Shown here: piece by piece, positions 19,645 to 31,320 of the stretch | Layout: each line of letters opens with the position of its first letter | How positions within the stretch are numbered: position 1 is the stretch's first letter | Assembly (NCBI GenBank): GCA_026545225.1 | Contig: CM048850.1 | Coordinates: 1,674,001 to 1,738,000 of the forward strand | Direction: 5' to 3' | DNA from: Cornus controversa | Taxonomy: Eukaryota > Streptophyta > Magnoliopsida > Cornales > Cornaceae | Length of the DNA stretch: 64,000 nt | The notes under the pieces: generated by a model | Database searches by the model: none | Told to the model about the DNA's origin: nothing | The model's input: the letters and a program-made list of their open reading frames with translations, nothing else | Translations under genes and position numbers: made by a program

Positions 19645-20831
19645 TTAAGTTTTTTTTGGACTTTTGGATCTTTTGATATGTATGTAGATGTCCATGCTGT
19701 TTTGTGCCATGTGGACTCTTTTGGGAAATATTTTTCTTAAAGTTGGATAACATATTTATATTTGAATTTCATATGTATGTATAAGCCATGTTGGACATGT
19801 ATGGAAGAATTTGAACATAATTGTATAGCCATTAGGGGGGGGGGGGACACGTGCCCAAAAGTGTCCATTTTGAATTTAAGGTGTGAATGACATATGAAAT
19901 TATTTATATGATTTCAATAGAATTGTATAAGGATTTGTGAGATTATGGTGATATGAATGTGTGAATTAGGGTGGGTGTATGGAGATGTACCATTTGTAGA
20001 TCCTTGGAATATTGGGTGTAAGATTTTATTTTGGAAATGAAAGTCTTGCCGGTCAAATGAATACATTCTGCCCTGATTTTGGCAACTTTTTTTGAGGGGT
20101 CTACACAACTCCAAATGATCTGAAATTTTTACCACATCTTCCCCTTGATTTCTAGTGTTCCCATATTTAATTTCATGAAGTTTGGACAACCACAGAATTT
20201 TATAATAATCGGACAAGATTCTGTCACCAGATTTTACAATTTCTGTTGGGCACCAAATTGATTGTCAAAACTGTTTCATTTGGCTAGCATCTAGCCATTT
20301 AAGGTTGGCTCAAGCTTCTTCTATATTTAGTCTAGTTTCTATAGAATATTCGTTTGCCTCGTTTCGAGTTGAAATGAATTTTCTACGAATCTTTTATGAC
20401 TGTTGCGCAGATTGCACTCTAGCAGTGCACTGTTCATTTTGGAGTTACTGTAGCCTTTTTAGCTACTATCTGGTGATGATAAAATAGGGTTTCGGACCTC
20501 TTCAAAATGTCTAAATTATGTTTTTAAGCACCTTGGGACTATAGTAGGATGAGACAATGGTCCGAAAAATTTTCCAGAACTTTTTACGAAAAGTTACTAT
20601 TCACGAGGGCCAAAAATTACTTTTATTTTGAAATTTTTTAAAATGATTTCAACAATGAGGACCATGGTTAGTTATGCATATTCACTTAATTATATGTATT
20701 ATGAGTTGCTTCTGCGGTTAAGAGAATTGGGTTGGATGTTAGATTTTCCAAAACGATTGTTTTGATTAGATTTCACCGTTCACCCCCATTTCCCTCGCTC
20801 TTAACTAGGTGTCGAAAATCAGGGCGTGACA
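19645..20831 (+). repeat. Right part of a Tekay-like LTR interrupted by element B
   Basis: This resembles the downstream third of the LTRs of F and E. It ends in GGGCGTGACA, the family's LTR terminus. It contains a run of 12 G (19835-19846) leading into the GGACACGTGCCC motif seen in other LTRs of this kind. No primer site follows its end, so it is a 3' LTR or solo LTR. Its left part should lie before element B, outside the window. Confidence 0.75.
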
Positions 20832-21342
20832 GTTCAATAGTGAGTTTGGATTGTCTCGTGATTGGAATCCAAGTGCTAGGTCATGTGAGTGACACGGGAA
20901 GGGTACATGGCATGATACATCAAATGCATATAATTCATGGCATGGTTGTTAACATGTAAATTGGTTTGGGGTTAGCATGTCTGTTATGGCTTGTTGTATG
21001 AATTGTGTGTGTGTATTCACAAGGCCTTAGGAAATGTGTCTTACGGATTTCTACTGAGTATACACGAGCTTATCCCCAATATATATAAACATTTTAGGTC
21101 ATAGCAAAGAGGTGGTGAAGTCTCCCTAAGATAAGCTTTTGAGCATTTTTTTATAGATTAATTTTGAAAATGTATGTCTGGAATGTGGACTAGATGTATC
21201 TTTGACATGTATGTAATGCTTTATATTTTTGAGAACATGTTTGATGGTATGTAATTCATGGATATATGTAAAGACTCAAGTTACGTATACATGTATGAGA
21301 TTGTGAAATGATGTTTGAGTTCACATATAAATGATGACACCT
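20832..21342. other. Unassigned AT-rich stretch
   Basis: No gene is supported. A short stretch (about 21050-21110, TCTACTGAG ... CATTTTAGGT) weakly resembles the middle of Tekay-like LTRs, so it may be a more diverged LTR piece into which F inserted. No firm assignment is possible. Confidence 0.4.
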
Positions 21343-22453
21343 TGTAGAGACCGTGACCAATTTTGGCCGGTTTGCATTTTTCACATCATAATTGCGATAA
21401 ATGCATTTTGAATGGTGTTTAACATGTTTTGAGTGTGAGGAACATGTTTGAAAAGTGTTTTAAGGGCTTTGGAAAGTTTTTGAAAGATTTCGGAAAGTTT
21501 GACTTTTTGGTCAAACTAGGGCCTGGGATGCGACTTAAGTGGGCCCGGATATCCAGAAAATTTTTAGAAATATTTATTTTGAGAATGACTTAGATGAAAT
21601 ATTTTGAGAGTAGAGGAAGTGATTTCGAGGCCGTAAGAGTTTTTGAAATAGAAAACGGAGGCCGGAAAGGTACGTTAAGTGGCCCGGGGGCGTTTTGGTG
21701 TTTTTGCACACCCTAGGTGTTTTAAATATCAGTGGCAGAGATATTTCAGCCATATCTCATGCCTCTTTCTCTCTCTAAACTCTCCATCTCCATAGCTCTA
21801 CCTTCTCTCTACATTTCAGACCCGTTCGGCTTGGATTCAAGGTTCGCCAAAGGAGGGAGATACGTAGGGGACGGCTAGGGTTTTCATTGAACCGAACATC
21901 TTGGTGGTTCGGTAAGGTGGACGTCGCTGGAAATTTAGTGAAGTGCTTGGAAGGCCTGTAATTTTGAGGTAGAGGTTCTCCTTTTCATATACTTGTCGAT
22001 TCTAGGGTTTCAGGAGAAACGGTGAGATCTAGGGTCGTGTATTACATGTTTAGAATGGTGAGAGGGGTGGGATGTGGTGAGTTTCTATCTGTCTTTAATT
22101 TCTTGAATGCAATTGGTATGTATATGGTAGTATGCATGATAATGGAGTGAATGAGTGAGAGAAATGAGCATGTACATTTATATGCTAGGGTTTTGTACAC
22201 TTTTGTGAAAATATGTTAAATGAGCATATTTGTGTTATGTGATGTTGTATGAGTTGAGATGCATGCCTTATTTATATAGAAAATGTATGCATTGGCGAAG
22301 CATGATAAATATGTGATTATGTGGATTTTGTGAGCATATGTTACTTATGCTAGGGTTTCACATATAGATGATTATATGTGTGGAGTGATGAATATGAAAT
22401 GCATGCTATGTTCCTTTATAACTAGCGTATGTACTGTGAAGCATGAAATTTTT

Positions 22454-25400
22454 TGTCATGCCCCGAAACCCGGACCACCGGGACTCCCCCGGACCGACCC
22501 CGAATCCCGAGTGTGAACCCATTCACTCAACCCCGTGAACAACCTCAATTACACTCATGCATTAGTATCAAGGTTTGATACCATGCTATAACGCCCTGAT
22601 TTTTTAATTCTCAGAGAACTGGAGGTTAAACTGTCTATTTAGCCCAATAGACCCTCATTACCCTCATTCACCGCGGAAGCTTAATCCAATTATTGCATAT
22701 GAATGAACACGAATCCATCTTAACTAATCCCCATGGGCCCTATATCGAATCACACACTTTAGTGAACATTTACTTGTTCACACCCTTGAGAATCACTCAC
22801 TTTCGAGCCTCAAAACTTTTTGTGTTTGAAATCTGAAACTGAGGATTACACCATTGGATAGAGAATCCAAAAATACTCAAGTTCAAAAAAAACCACACTC
22901 AATTCCGATCTAAAATGAATAAATTACGTCAAAACGAAGTTTTGAAAAATGCTGTGAATAGTAATTTCGATTGATCGAGATGGGCATCTCGATTGATCGA
23001 AATGCTTGCGAAGTTTTCACCCTTTCGGGACCCCAGACGTGCAATATTTCGATTGATCGAGATATGGGTTTCAATTGATCGAAATTCCTCCAATCTAGAC
23101 TCTAAAAATCGCCATAAATCGTCACCCCTTCGATCAATTGAAATGGGGTTTCGATTGATCGAAATAGGCATTTCGATTGATCAAAATGAAATCTCGATTG
23201 ATCGAAATGCACCTCCCGGGACTTCCAACAACCCTATATATGATCCATTCGGAGCCCAATCAACATTCTATCATCCTAGAACCCCTCATACATGATTAAT
23301 AACATAAATGGAAGGTTCCAACACCAATCTCACACTCAAGATCATATTCATAATTGAATTTATACACCAAAATGAATCATTCTCTTTCACAAACACCATC
23401 CATTCATAATGGAAACATCATCAAATGAACCAAGTGCCGCCATGGGCATTACATAATTTAAACCGTTGTCTTTTCACACCCAACAAGTTTAGAATCCAAT
23501 ACATACATCCAAATTACATTTGTCCAAAGCATAACCATAACTCAAAAAGGAAGTCACATGCCACAAGCTGGCATGGATAGCCACAAAAATGCACAAAAAT
23601 CCAAAAGATAGCAAAACCACTACTAGAATTCCACTTGGACACTCATGTCCCATCCATCATCAGCGCTTTATATATAAAATATTTAGAATAAAGGGGTGAG
23701 CACCACTGCGGCCCAGTAAAGGTTCCCCAACCCTCCTAAGTGCCGACCCGACATGACCTACATGAATGCATGCCACTACATTACATGTATCATCCAACAT
23801 ATACCATGTTCATTCGTAAGCAATGCATATATATAAGAATGCATTAAACACATAGCATGCTTCATAATTTAAAATGGAAGCATTAACCACACTCTTGTCT
23901 CTCTCTCAGGCTCAACCCGAGACCCTAGCATGATTCTTGACCAACCACACAACCTAGGCTATTTTACACACAAGCTCAAAATTTTCATCACAGAGAACAT
24001 CGGTCCTACCAAGTAATGAAACTGTTTTAACACGCATCACCGAGAACATCGGTCCTACCAGGTGATTAGATCATTTTAATACACACCACCGAGAACATCG
24101 GTCCTACCAGGTGATGAGATCATTTTTGGAATGCACCACTGAAAACATCGGTCCTACCAAGTGATGAGATATTTTTGGAATGCACCACTGAGAACATCGG
24201 TCCTATCAAGTGATGAGATATCTTCGGACTACACCACCGAGAACATCGGTCCTACCAAGTGATGAGACCCTTACAAGATTTTCACCGAGAACTCCTACCT
24301 CCAAGGTGGTCTAACCACTCCAACGCCCTCACCGAGTATCCACCTACTCTAGGCAATTCGACCACTTTTTCTCATTTCCTCACAACGGTCCCATATATAT
24401 ATTTCAAACATATTGTACTCAAGCACTCAATATTCATGCTTCACAATGCATTATCTAGTTATAAAGGAACATAGCATGCATTTCATCTCCACAAAACCAC
24501 ATATACCACATATATGTAAACACATGCATATAACCTCTCATATGCATAGAACTTCAAAATTAGTATACTTTACTCATGCCACACTAAATGCATAATTTTA
24601 GCATATGGAACTAACATGCATTCAACCACCACATATTCCACATATAATCACATATATGACACAAGGTTAGGCATTTGCACATAAACCCCAAATTGAGCAC
24701 ATGAAACCTATATACCCAATTTCTTCATTTCACACACTTTAACCTACATGCTAAAACCAATACAAGGATACCAAATGTGCAAAGATAGGACTCAAGAGAA
24801 GGAGAAAACACAACTTTTCACACCCCTCACTGTCCTAAATCATGTGATACACAACCTACACATCTCCTCTCCACCCGAAACCCTAGAATCGACAATTAGG
24901 AGAGAAGAAGAACCCCTACCTCGAAAATGAAGGTCTTCCAAGCACTTCACCAATTTTCCAGCAGAGTCTATCTTACTGAATCACCACTTTGTTCGGTTCA
25001 AATGGAAGCCCTAGTCGTCCCCTACGTATCTCCCTCCTTCAGCGAGTCTTGAATCCAAGCCGAACGGGTCCAAAATGTAGAGAGAAGGGAGAGCTTTGAA
25101 GATGGAGAACTTTAGAGAGAGAAAGAGGAGTGAGATCTACTAAAATTTCCTTACCACTGATATTTAAAATATCTAGGGCTTACAAAAAGACCAAAATACC
25201 CCTAGGTCACTTAACGCACCTTCCCGGACTCCTTTTTCGATTCTGAAAACTCCTACGGTCTCGAAATCACTTCCTCTACTCTCTAAACATTTCATCTCAG
25301 CCATTCTCAAAAATAAATATTTTCAAGAATTTTTCGAATTCTCGGGCCCACTTAAGTCGCACCTCGGGCCTCGGTTTGACCAAAAAGTCAAACTTCTCCA

Positions 25401-25548
25401 ATTCTCCGAAAAACATTCCAAAACCTTAAAAACACTTCCCAAACATGTTTCTCAGCCTCAAAACATGTTAAACACCACTCAAAATGCATTTATGGCAATT
25501 ATAATGCGAAAAATGCAAAATCGGCCAAAATTGGTCACGGTCTCTACA
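22454..25548 (-). repeat. Inverted Tekay-like solo LTR H (3,095 bp) with TTTTT duplication
   Basis: It begins with the complement of the family's LTR end (TGTCATGCCCC) and finishes with the complement of its start (GGTCACGGTCTCTACA). TTTTT flanks both sides (22449-22453 and 25549-25553). F's LTR continues across it. No internal region remains, so it is a solo LTR left by LTR-LTR recombination. It carries CGAT palindromes (22963-23208) and a hairpin array (23975-24365). Confidence 0.93.
23975..24365. repeat. Type-1 hairpin array in solo LTR H
   Basis: About six tandem units of roughly 55 bp with the core GAGAACATCGGTCCTACC, flanked by arms of the kind CATCACC/GGTGATG. Toward 24365 follow two units resembling the type-2 core. 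The inner part pairs AGAAC with GTCCT (one wobble), and the outer arms pair in most units. The orientation follows the minus-strand LTR. Confidence 0.8.
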
Positions 25549-25622
25549 TTTTTAATGCTTGATCTATATGTGTTCAAAATGCATGTATGTGTCCATTGTG
25601 AGGAAATGGGGGCAAGTGGTCT

Positions 25623-25860
25623 AATCACCTTGGAGGTAGGAGTTCTCGGTGAAAATCTTGAAAAGGTCTCATCACTTGGGAGGACCGATGTTCTCAGTGG
25701 TGCATTCTGACATTATCTCATCACTTGGTAGGACCAATGTTCTTAGTGGTCCATTCTGAAATTATCTCATTACTTGGTAGGACCGATGTTCTCAGTGGTG
25801 CATTCTGAAACGGTCTCATCACCTAGTAGGACTGACGTTCTCGGTGATGTATTCCAAAAT
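25623..25860. repeat. Type-1 hairpin array in F's LTR
   Basis: Five units with the core TAGGACCGATGTTCTC or close variants, read on the plus strand. Outer arms include TCACC/GGTGA in the first unit and the perfect CATCACC (25817-25823)/GGTGATG (25843-25849) in the last. Others pair with G-T wobbles. It lies about 1.2 kb into the LTR, the same place as the arrays in E, D and H. Confidence 0.8.
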
Positions 25861-26086
25861 TGTGTGGGAAATATCCTAAGTCACATGATTGGTCAAGAAT
25901 CATGTTAGGGAATTGGGTTGAGTCTGCGAGAGGGACAAGTTTGTGATAGTGCTCTCATTTCAAATTGTGAAGCATGATATGCGTTAATGCATTCTTATAT
26001 ATATGCATTGTTGTGAGCGAACATGATGTATGTTGCATGATACATGTAATGTGGTGACATGCATTCATGTAGGTCGTGTCGGTCGG

Positions 26087-27522
26087 TGATTCGTGTGTGA
26101 GTGTGACTCAAAAAGTATATCAATTAAAAATTACCACACTTCGCAATAGAACGAATTCCTTGCAGAATAGGGCTATTGAAAGGAAGGGGTGTCGAACCTC
26201 AAGGACTATGGTCTGACTGAGTTAGATATACAGAATTAATTCTAATTAAATTTAAAAGAGATAAGTTACTGATTTTTAATTCTAAATTATCTAATGAAGC
26301 AATTGAACAAAAGCAAGAAAAACTAAGGAGTGTAGAGAATATAAGATAAGTCTAGGGTAATTGATTTCACCACTAACTTCACAATCAATGGTCAATTGAA
26401 CTAACTATGGGGCATCATATCATGCATAAGTGGTGTCGGTGGCTACAAGCTCACCTTCATCCGTCAAGAAGATAACATATAATTAAGGCTAAGTCATGGA
26501 CTATCTTCGATTGGCATGGGCCATCTGCCTAACTACTCTAATCTAGGGTGCAGTATGGTTCATCTTCTCTAGGCATAATCCATCAAAGCTTTTAATGATA
26601 TATTCAATGAAAACCATTGTGTAATAATCACTCTCATGATCACAGAAAACAAGAGGGACGAGTTCAATAACAACAATCAAATATCTAAGACAAGATAAGA
26701 AATCATTGAAACTGAATTTATAAGACTTTTATTACTCAATTCTATAATAAGAATTCTCTAAATTACACAATCTATGAATGAATACAAAAATTCCCAATAA
26801 TTAGAACAATCAAATCAGTGATGTTTAGTTAGGGCTCCATCAGAACCCTGGTGGCTGAACTAGCTGCTCATGATACGCCTTGTTCTCCAATGATTCTCCA
26901 CTCCAAAAGCTCTTCAAAGCTGCTGCCAAGCCTCCTCAATACAGCCCTAATTTCTCTCTTTAAATAGCCAAGAGAATACATCAAAGTCCTAATCCAATTA
27001 GGAATTAATTAGGTTTTCCCGCAGCACTAATCAGGTGGGTTTTTCCTACTGACTTCGGCCCAACTTTTGACCCACTAGAAGTCCGATTCACGGAATTTCC
27101 GTGAAATACAAAAGTGTGCAGAATCGAATTTCCTTCAACCTTATGCAATAATTATGTCGATTTGAGGCTCAAAAATAACACTTATGGTCCATTTTCCAAA
27201 ACGGGATTAAGACTTTATTAAACGCAGATTTGGGCTTCAGGCCCGAAACCTTCTTAAGCAGCTGTAATTCTCTTGGACCTCTTCCTTGGGCTGATTTGAG
27301 TTAAAATATGGAGTTCAATGGATCCCTTTGATGTAGGCTTCATCTAACCATCTTGCATGTCATCTTTGAAAGCCCAAAATCCTGATTTTAACTGAAATAA
27401 TCATTAAGGCCCTGAAAATACAGAAAACACTAAAACGAAGTAAAATAACAAAATAATCTATCACTAAGAGAATAAAATACATAAGTTAAGAGGCTAGAAT
27501 GCGTAACATTCAACGCCTATCA
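26087..27522 (-). repeat. Inverted Athila-like solo LTR I (1,436 bp) with GTCGG duplication
   Basis: The complement of this interval begins TGATAGGCGTTGAATG and ends CACACACGAATCA, like the 5' LTR of element C (58386-59891). GTCGG flanks it on both sides (26082-26086, 27523-27527), and F's LTR continues across the site. It is a clean solo LTR. Confidence 0.95.
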
Positions 27523-27548
27523 GTCGGCACTTAGGTGGGTTGGGGTAT

Positions 27549-28952
27549 TGTTCGAAGTGCAAAACGAGATAAAATAATATGGAATAATGTCGTCGTTGTT
27601 TTACACTTCGACAAAAAAGAATTTATAAAACCCTACAAATACTCTACTAAAATTAGTAAAGTGGTGAGTAGGGGTCGAACCCACAGAGACTGCGTTGGTT
27701 TCGTTGTTAAGCTGTCAAGACCTTATCTAATTTAATTCAAAAATAATTTGTTTTGTTTTTAACTTAAGTTGCTGAAATTAAATAACATAAATAAATGATG
27801 GATACTGGAGATAGAGGGTCCTGGGAATTGACTTCACCACTAACCTTCTGACAATGAAAGTTGTACTAATTTGGGACGTTTAATCTATGCATTCAGAAAA
27901 GAATGACTACAAGACAAATTCAGTTCTATCAAGAGGATTCATTCAACATACAATTAAGCATAACTCGTCTTCGCTAAGCATGGCCTATACATCTGACTAA
28001 CTAATGATATGATAACCCATCTTCGCTTAGTACAAATTATAAAAACTCTAAATTGAATGATCTATGAAAACTATTGTATAACCTGTCTTAACAAAATCAC
28101 AGAAGTTGAAAAGAACTAAACCCTAATCACTGCAAACATGCATTCATTCTACAAGAACAAAAGTAAATATGCAATGAAATAATCCATTCAAATTAAAACG
28201 AACAGCACAGCTGTTGTTTATGTCTTGGTTATACAATCAATGCACAAAATAAATAATTCCCAAATTAATATACAAACTAAAACATTGAAAGACAGGTTAG
28301 GGTTACATCACTTCCCCGGAATGGTGTTTAGCCACTCATGATCGGAGGTCCAGGCTTGAACGATGATGAAGTTGTCGTCGTCTTGCCCGTATCGTCACGA
28401 ATCGCCTCTGTATATCTCTCTCTGCTTCCCCCTCCAGAATACCCTAGTTTTCTTCATTTCGTCGTTTTTACTTTGCGAAAACAACCCAACGGGACACCTA
28501 GCCTTACCAAAGTGGCAAGTGCGCATAAGAAAATGGCACTTGCTCCTCACAAAGTGGCATTTGCGCCCAAAAAGTGGCAGCTGCGCAAATAGGGCAGAAA
28601 GTTGATGAAAACGTCCGTTTTAGGAAATTTTCGTGAAATATGAAATTGTGCAGAATTGAATTTCCTTCAACCCACGCGGAGTTTGGGTCGTTTTGACAAT
28701 CGTGTACAGAGATATGGTCTGAATACCAAAACGGGTCCAAGACTTTTTAGGCCTGAATTGGCCCAATCTTCAATGTGAATAGGCCTAACACCATCTGTAG
28801 CCCGATTGCACCATTATTAATTAGAATTACCCTTAATCACCTGAAATCCTAAAAGGATTAAAATTATTAATAAAAATATGAAATAAATATTACTAAGACA
28901 CTAATTCATATAATTTTAAGGGCATTGAATATGTAATATTTATTACTTATCA
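27549..28952 (-). repeat. Inverted solo LTR J (1,404 bp) with GGTAT duplication
   Basis: Its complement starts TGATAAGTAATAAATATT and ends CGAACA. GGTAT is repeated at 27544-27548 and 28953-28957. It is Athila/Tat-like by its TGATAAG start and internal GGGTTCGACCCC, but differs from the A and C LTRs. No gene is seen in it. Confidence 0.93.
28507..28592. repeat. 21-bp minisatellite in LTR J, four units
   Basis: Four units of about 21 bp share AAAGTGGCA (or AAAATGGCA) followed by a variable base pair and TTGCGC or TGCGC. The repeat is in phase with a translation but occurs inside an inverted LTR, so coding is unlikely. Confidence 0.75.
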
Positions 28953-30269
28953 GGTATCTCTACTGAGCCGCCGTGGTGCTCACCCTACTCCCCCCAACAT
29001 TTTTCAGGTTATGCTTCAAGAATGATGATAGGGACTTCATAGTTCTTATGTGCATTTTAGAAACTCAATTGGAGCATGATGATCATTTGGATATTGTATA
29101 TTTGGCTATTCGTGCTAGCTTGTGGCACGTTGATTATGTATTTGTAGTCATAGTAGGATTTTTAGCATTTTTGGACTTTATGCATGAAATCCTTGTAATG
29201 ACTATAAATATGAAAATCCATATATGTTGGGATTTATTCTTGAACCGAACTTAAGTTTTGGAATGTATAAGAAGTAAAGTTAAGATCTCTTCGTATGTTA
29301 TAATTTCATGTATGGATATTTCTCAAGTAAGTGAGTTAGGAATGAAATGAAAAGAGTGTTTGGGATATGAGAATTGAAGGCACCATGCATAAAATATGTT
29401 ATGCATGTTGTATGAATGTTTTAAGTGACAATAATAGTCATCGGGGGGACACGTGCCCAGAAGTGTCCATTTTTTAGTTCAAGGTGTGAATAAAATTTTA
29501 TGTATAGAAGGATAATTGTATTAGCTTTAATTTGATAGGTCATGGACCTTGTTTGGATATAAATTGAGTAAGATATACATGTTTTAGTGCAAGAGTTGGT
29601 AATCTTACCTAAGCCCGTTGATTTGTGTGTAATCCAGGTCATGAGTTGAATTATTAGGTGATTCTAATTTGGTTGGAAAGTAGACATGTTGAGGATGATC
29701 CATGCCAAATTTCAAGTCAAATGGACTTATGGTTTGTGAGATATTTGAATTTGAAGTTAGGTTTAAAATTGGGCAAGTACAGGTTGCAGAATTTTAGCTT
29801 CTGTATTAACAGCGCTCGATCGCCCTTGTAAATGATCTAGTGGCTTGGTCTCGGGAGTAAAAGCGCTCGATCCCTTTATTTAAAACGCTCGAGCTCTTTT
29901 ATAACAGGCATTTGACAAAATTCTGCCCAACTTCTAACGGGCATATCTTCTTCGTTTCAAATCGAAATTAGATGATTCTTTTTTTGAAATTGAGTATTTT
30001 TGAATCTTCTTTTCAATGGTTTTATTTTTAGGTCATGATCTAAAATTACAAGGAGTTTCATATCCGTAGTGTGGGATAGAACCAATTTGAAGGGTTGTAT
30101 GGTTGAGGCCCGCTAGGAGTAGTTGATGTTGAGTTGTACATGTATACATATACATGGGTATGTACATGATTAATATTTCATAGTAAATAGAGGTTAATAT
30201 GTTTATTAGGAATTAATGGACGGATTCACCCTCAGTTTTTTGGGAGAAGGAAATCGGGGTGTGACAAAA

Positions 30270-30281
30270 TGGTATCAGAGC
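30270..30281 (+). promoter_or_regulatory. Primer binding site of element F (tRNA-Met type)
   Basis: TGGTATCAGAGC, complementary to the 3' end of initiator tRNA-Met, lies three bases after the LTR end. It shows that the LTR at 21343-30266 is a 5' LTR. Confidence 0.92.
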
Positions 30282-30805
30282 TCTAGGTCAGAATACCTAG
30301 GGACGACGAGGAATGGACATATCACGTGTATGGTTAAGAAGGTTTCATTATATACCTGATACTAGAATGGTTTTAGAGTGTTAGGTTCCAATACCTAAAG
30401 ACATAGGGAAATGGCCAAACCAACACGTAGTTTGGAGATAGGCAATAGTTGATAGTTGTCTAACGATAGGTTTAATTGCCTATGGACAATAGTGGAATGA
30501 CTAACTCGGTTTGAGTAATCATAAGGAAAGATCAAAGTGTTGATGTGAGAAACTGATTTCAATTTAGTAGTACTCCCAAAGTTGGTTGAGTTTGGATTTT
30601 GACTTGATGATTCAATCTTGTTGAGTGAGTAACAAATAGATATCACAAGGAATGTTGCGAGTGTTTGAGTCCTTACAGATACTTAGGGGCTTATGATATT
30701 TGGATGGATTGGTAGGTGTTTACCAATGAGTACGGTGGATGAGAGTAGGTTGGTATAAACCACTCTAGATATTGAATTCTAGTATGTGTCAGTATACTAG
30801 TGGAA
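30282..30805 (+). other. Leader of element F up to the K insertion
   Basis: It starts like the leaders of E and D (CTAGGT...AGAATACCTAGGGACGA) and then becomes unrecognisable. No gag start is seen before the solo LTR at 30806. Confidence 0.6.
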
Positions 30806-30982
30806 TGTCACGCCCCGATTCCCGAGGCCCGGAAACCGCGGTGTGAACCCCGTGAGATCGCACTCATGACATAACTATCACCTGATCATGCAACCTCAAT
30901 TTCCTATTATTTTCACGAAAATCGGACATGACCCATTCTAAATAATCAGCTCCTAGCATGTTACACCTGCTTTACAATTCAT

Positions 30983-31115
30983 ATGGACACTTCTGGGCAC
31001 GTGTCCCCCCAGTATTTATATCTAAACAATAAAAATGGACACTTCTGGGCACGTGTCCCCCCAGCATTTCTATCTAAACAATAAAAATGGACACTTCTGG
31101 ACACGTGTCCCCCCA
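30983..31115. repeat. 52-bp tandem repeat with ACACTT/CACGTGTCC in LTR K
   Basis: Three units, starting at 30983, 31035 and 31087, each begin ATGGACACTTCTGG and carry CACGTGTCCCCCCAG, a palindromic GGACAC/GTGTCC pair with an ACGTG core. L has two copies (about 35175-35265), and F (29445) and 19835 have one each. Confidence 0.85.
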
Positions 31116-31160
31116 GCATTTCTACAACATGCATAATATGATCAAAAATATACATGTCTC

Positions 31161-31280
31161 TGTAAGGACCGGAATTATTTTGACCGATTCCGGGCGATTT
31201 TGGACCGGATTAAAATTTTTTTCGGATTAAATAAATTCCGGAAAGGGCGTGGATATATTTCTGGACAAGTGGAAGGTGAG

Positions 31281-31320
<40 letters not shown>

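Larger units (their letters stand above)
21343..30266 (+). repeat. 5' LTR of element F, split by three inverted solo LTRs
   Basis: The LTR segments are 21343-22453, 25554-26086, 27528-27548 and 28958-30266, about 2.98 kb when the insertions and one copy of each duplication are left out. It starts TGTAGAGACC and ends GGTGTGACA before the primer site. TTTAAATA at 21721-21728 with a CT-rich leader after it is the likely promoter. It carries a type-1 hairpin array (25623-25860) and a short array of CGCTCGA palindromes (29811-29897). Confidence 0.88.

Noticed and set aside
20832..21342. Host unique sequence between two LTRs
   Set aside because: It could be, but weak similarity to Tekay-like LTR middle sequence makes a diverged LTR piece as likely; left unassigned.
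25465..25710. Short open frames in LTR regions such as 25465-25710, 20732-20959 and 33267-33563
   Set aside because: They lie in LTR or simple-repeat sequence, cross insertion boundaries in some cases, and show no domain or codon bias.
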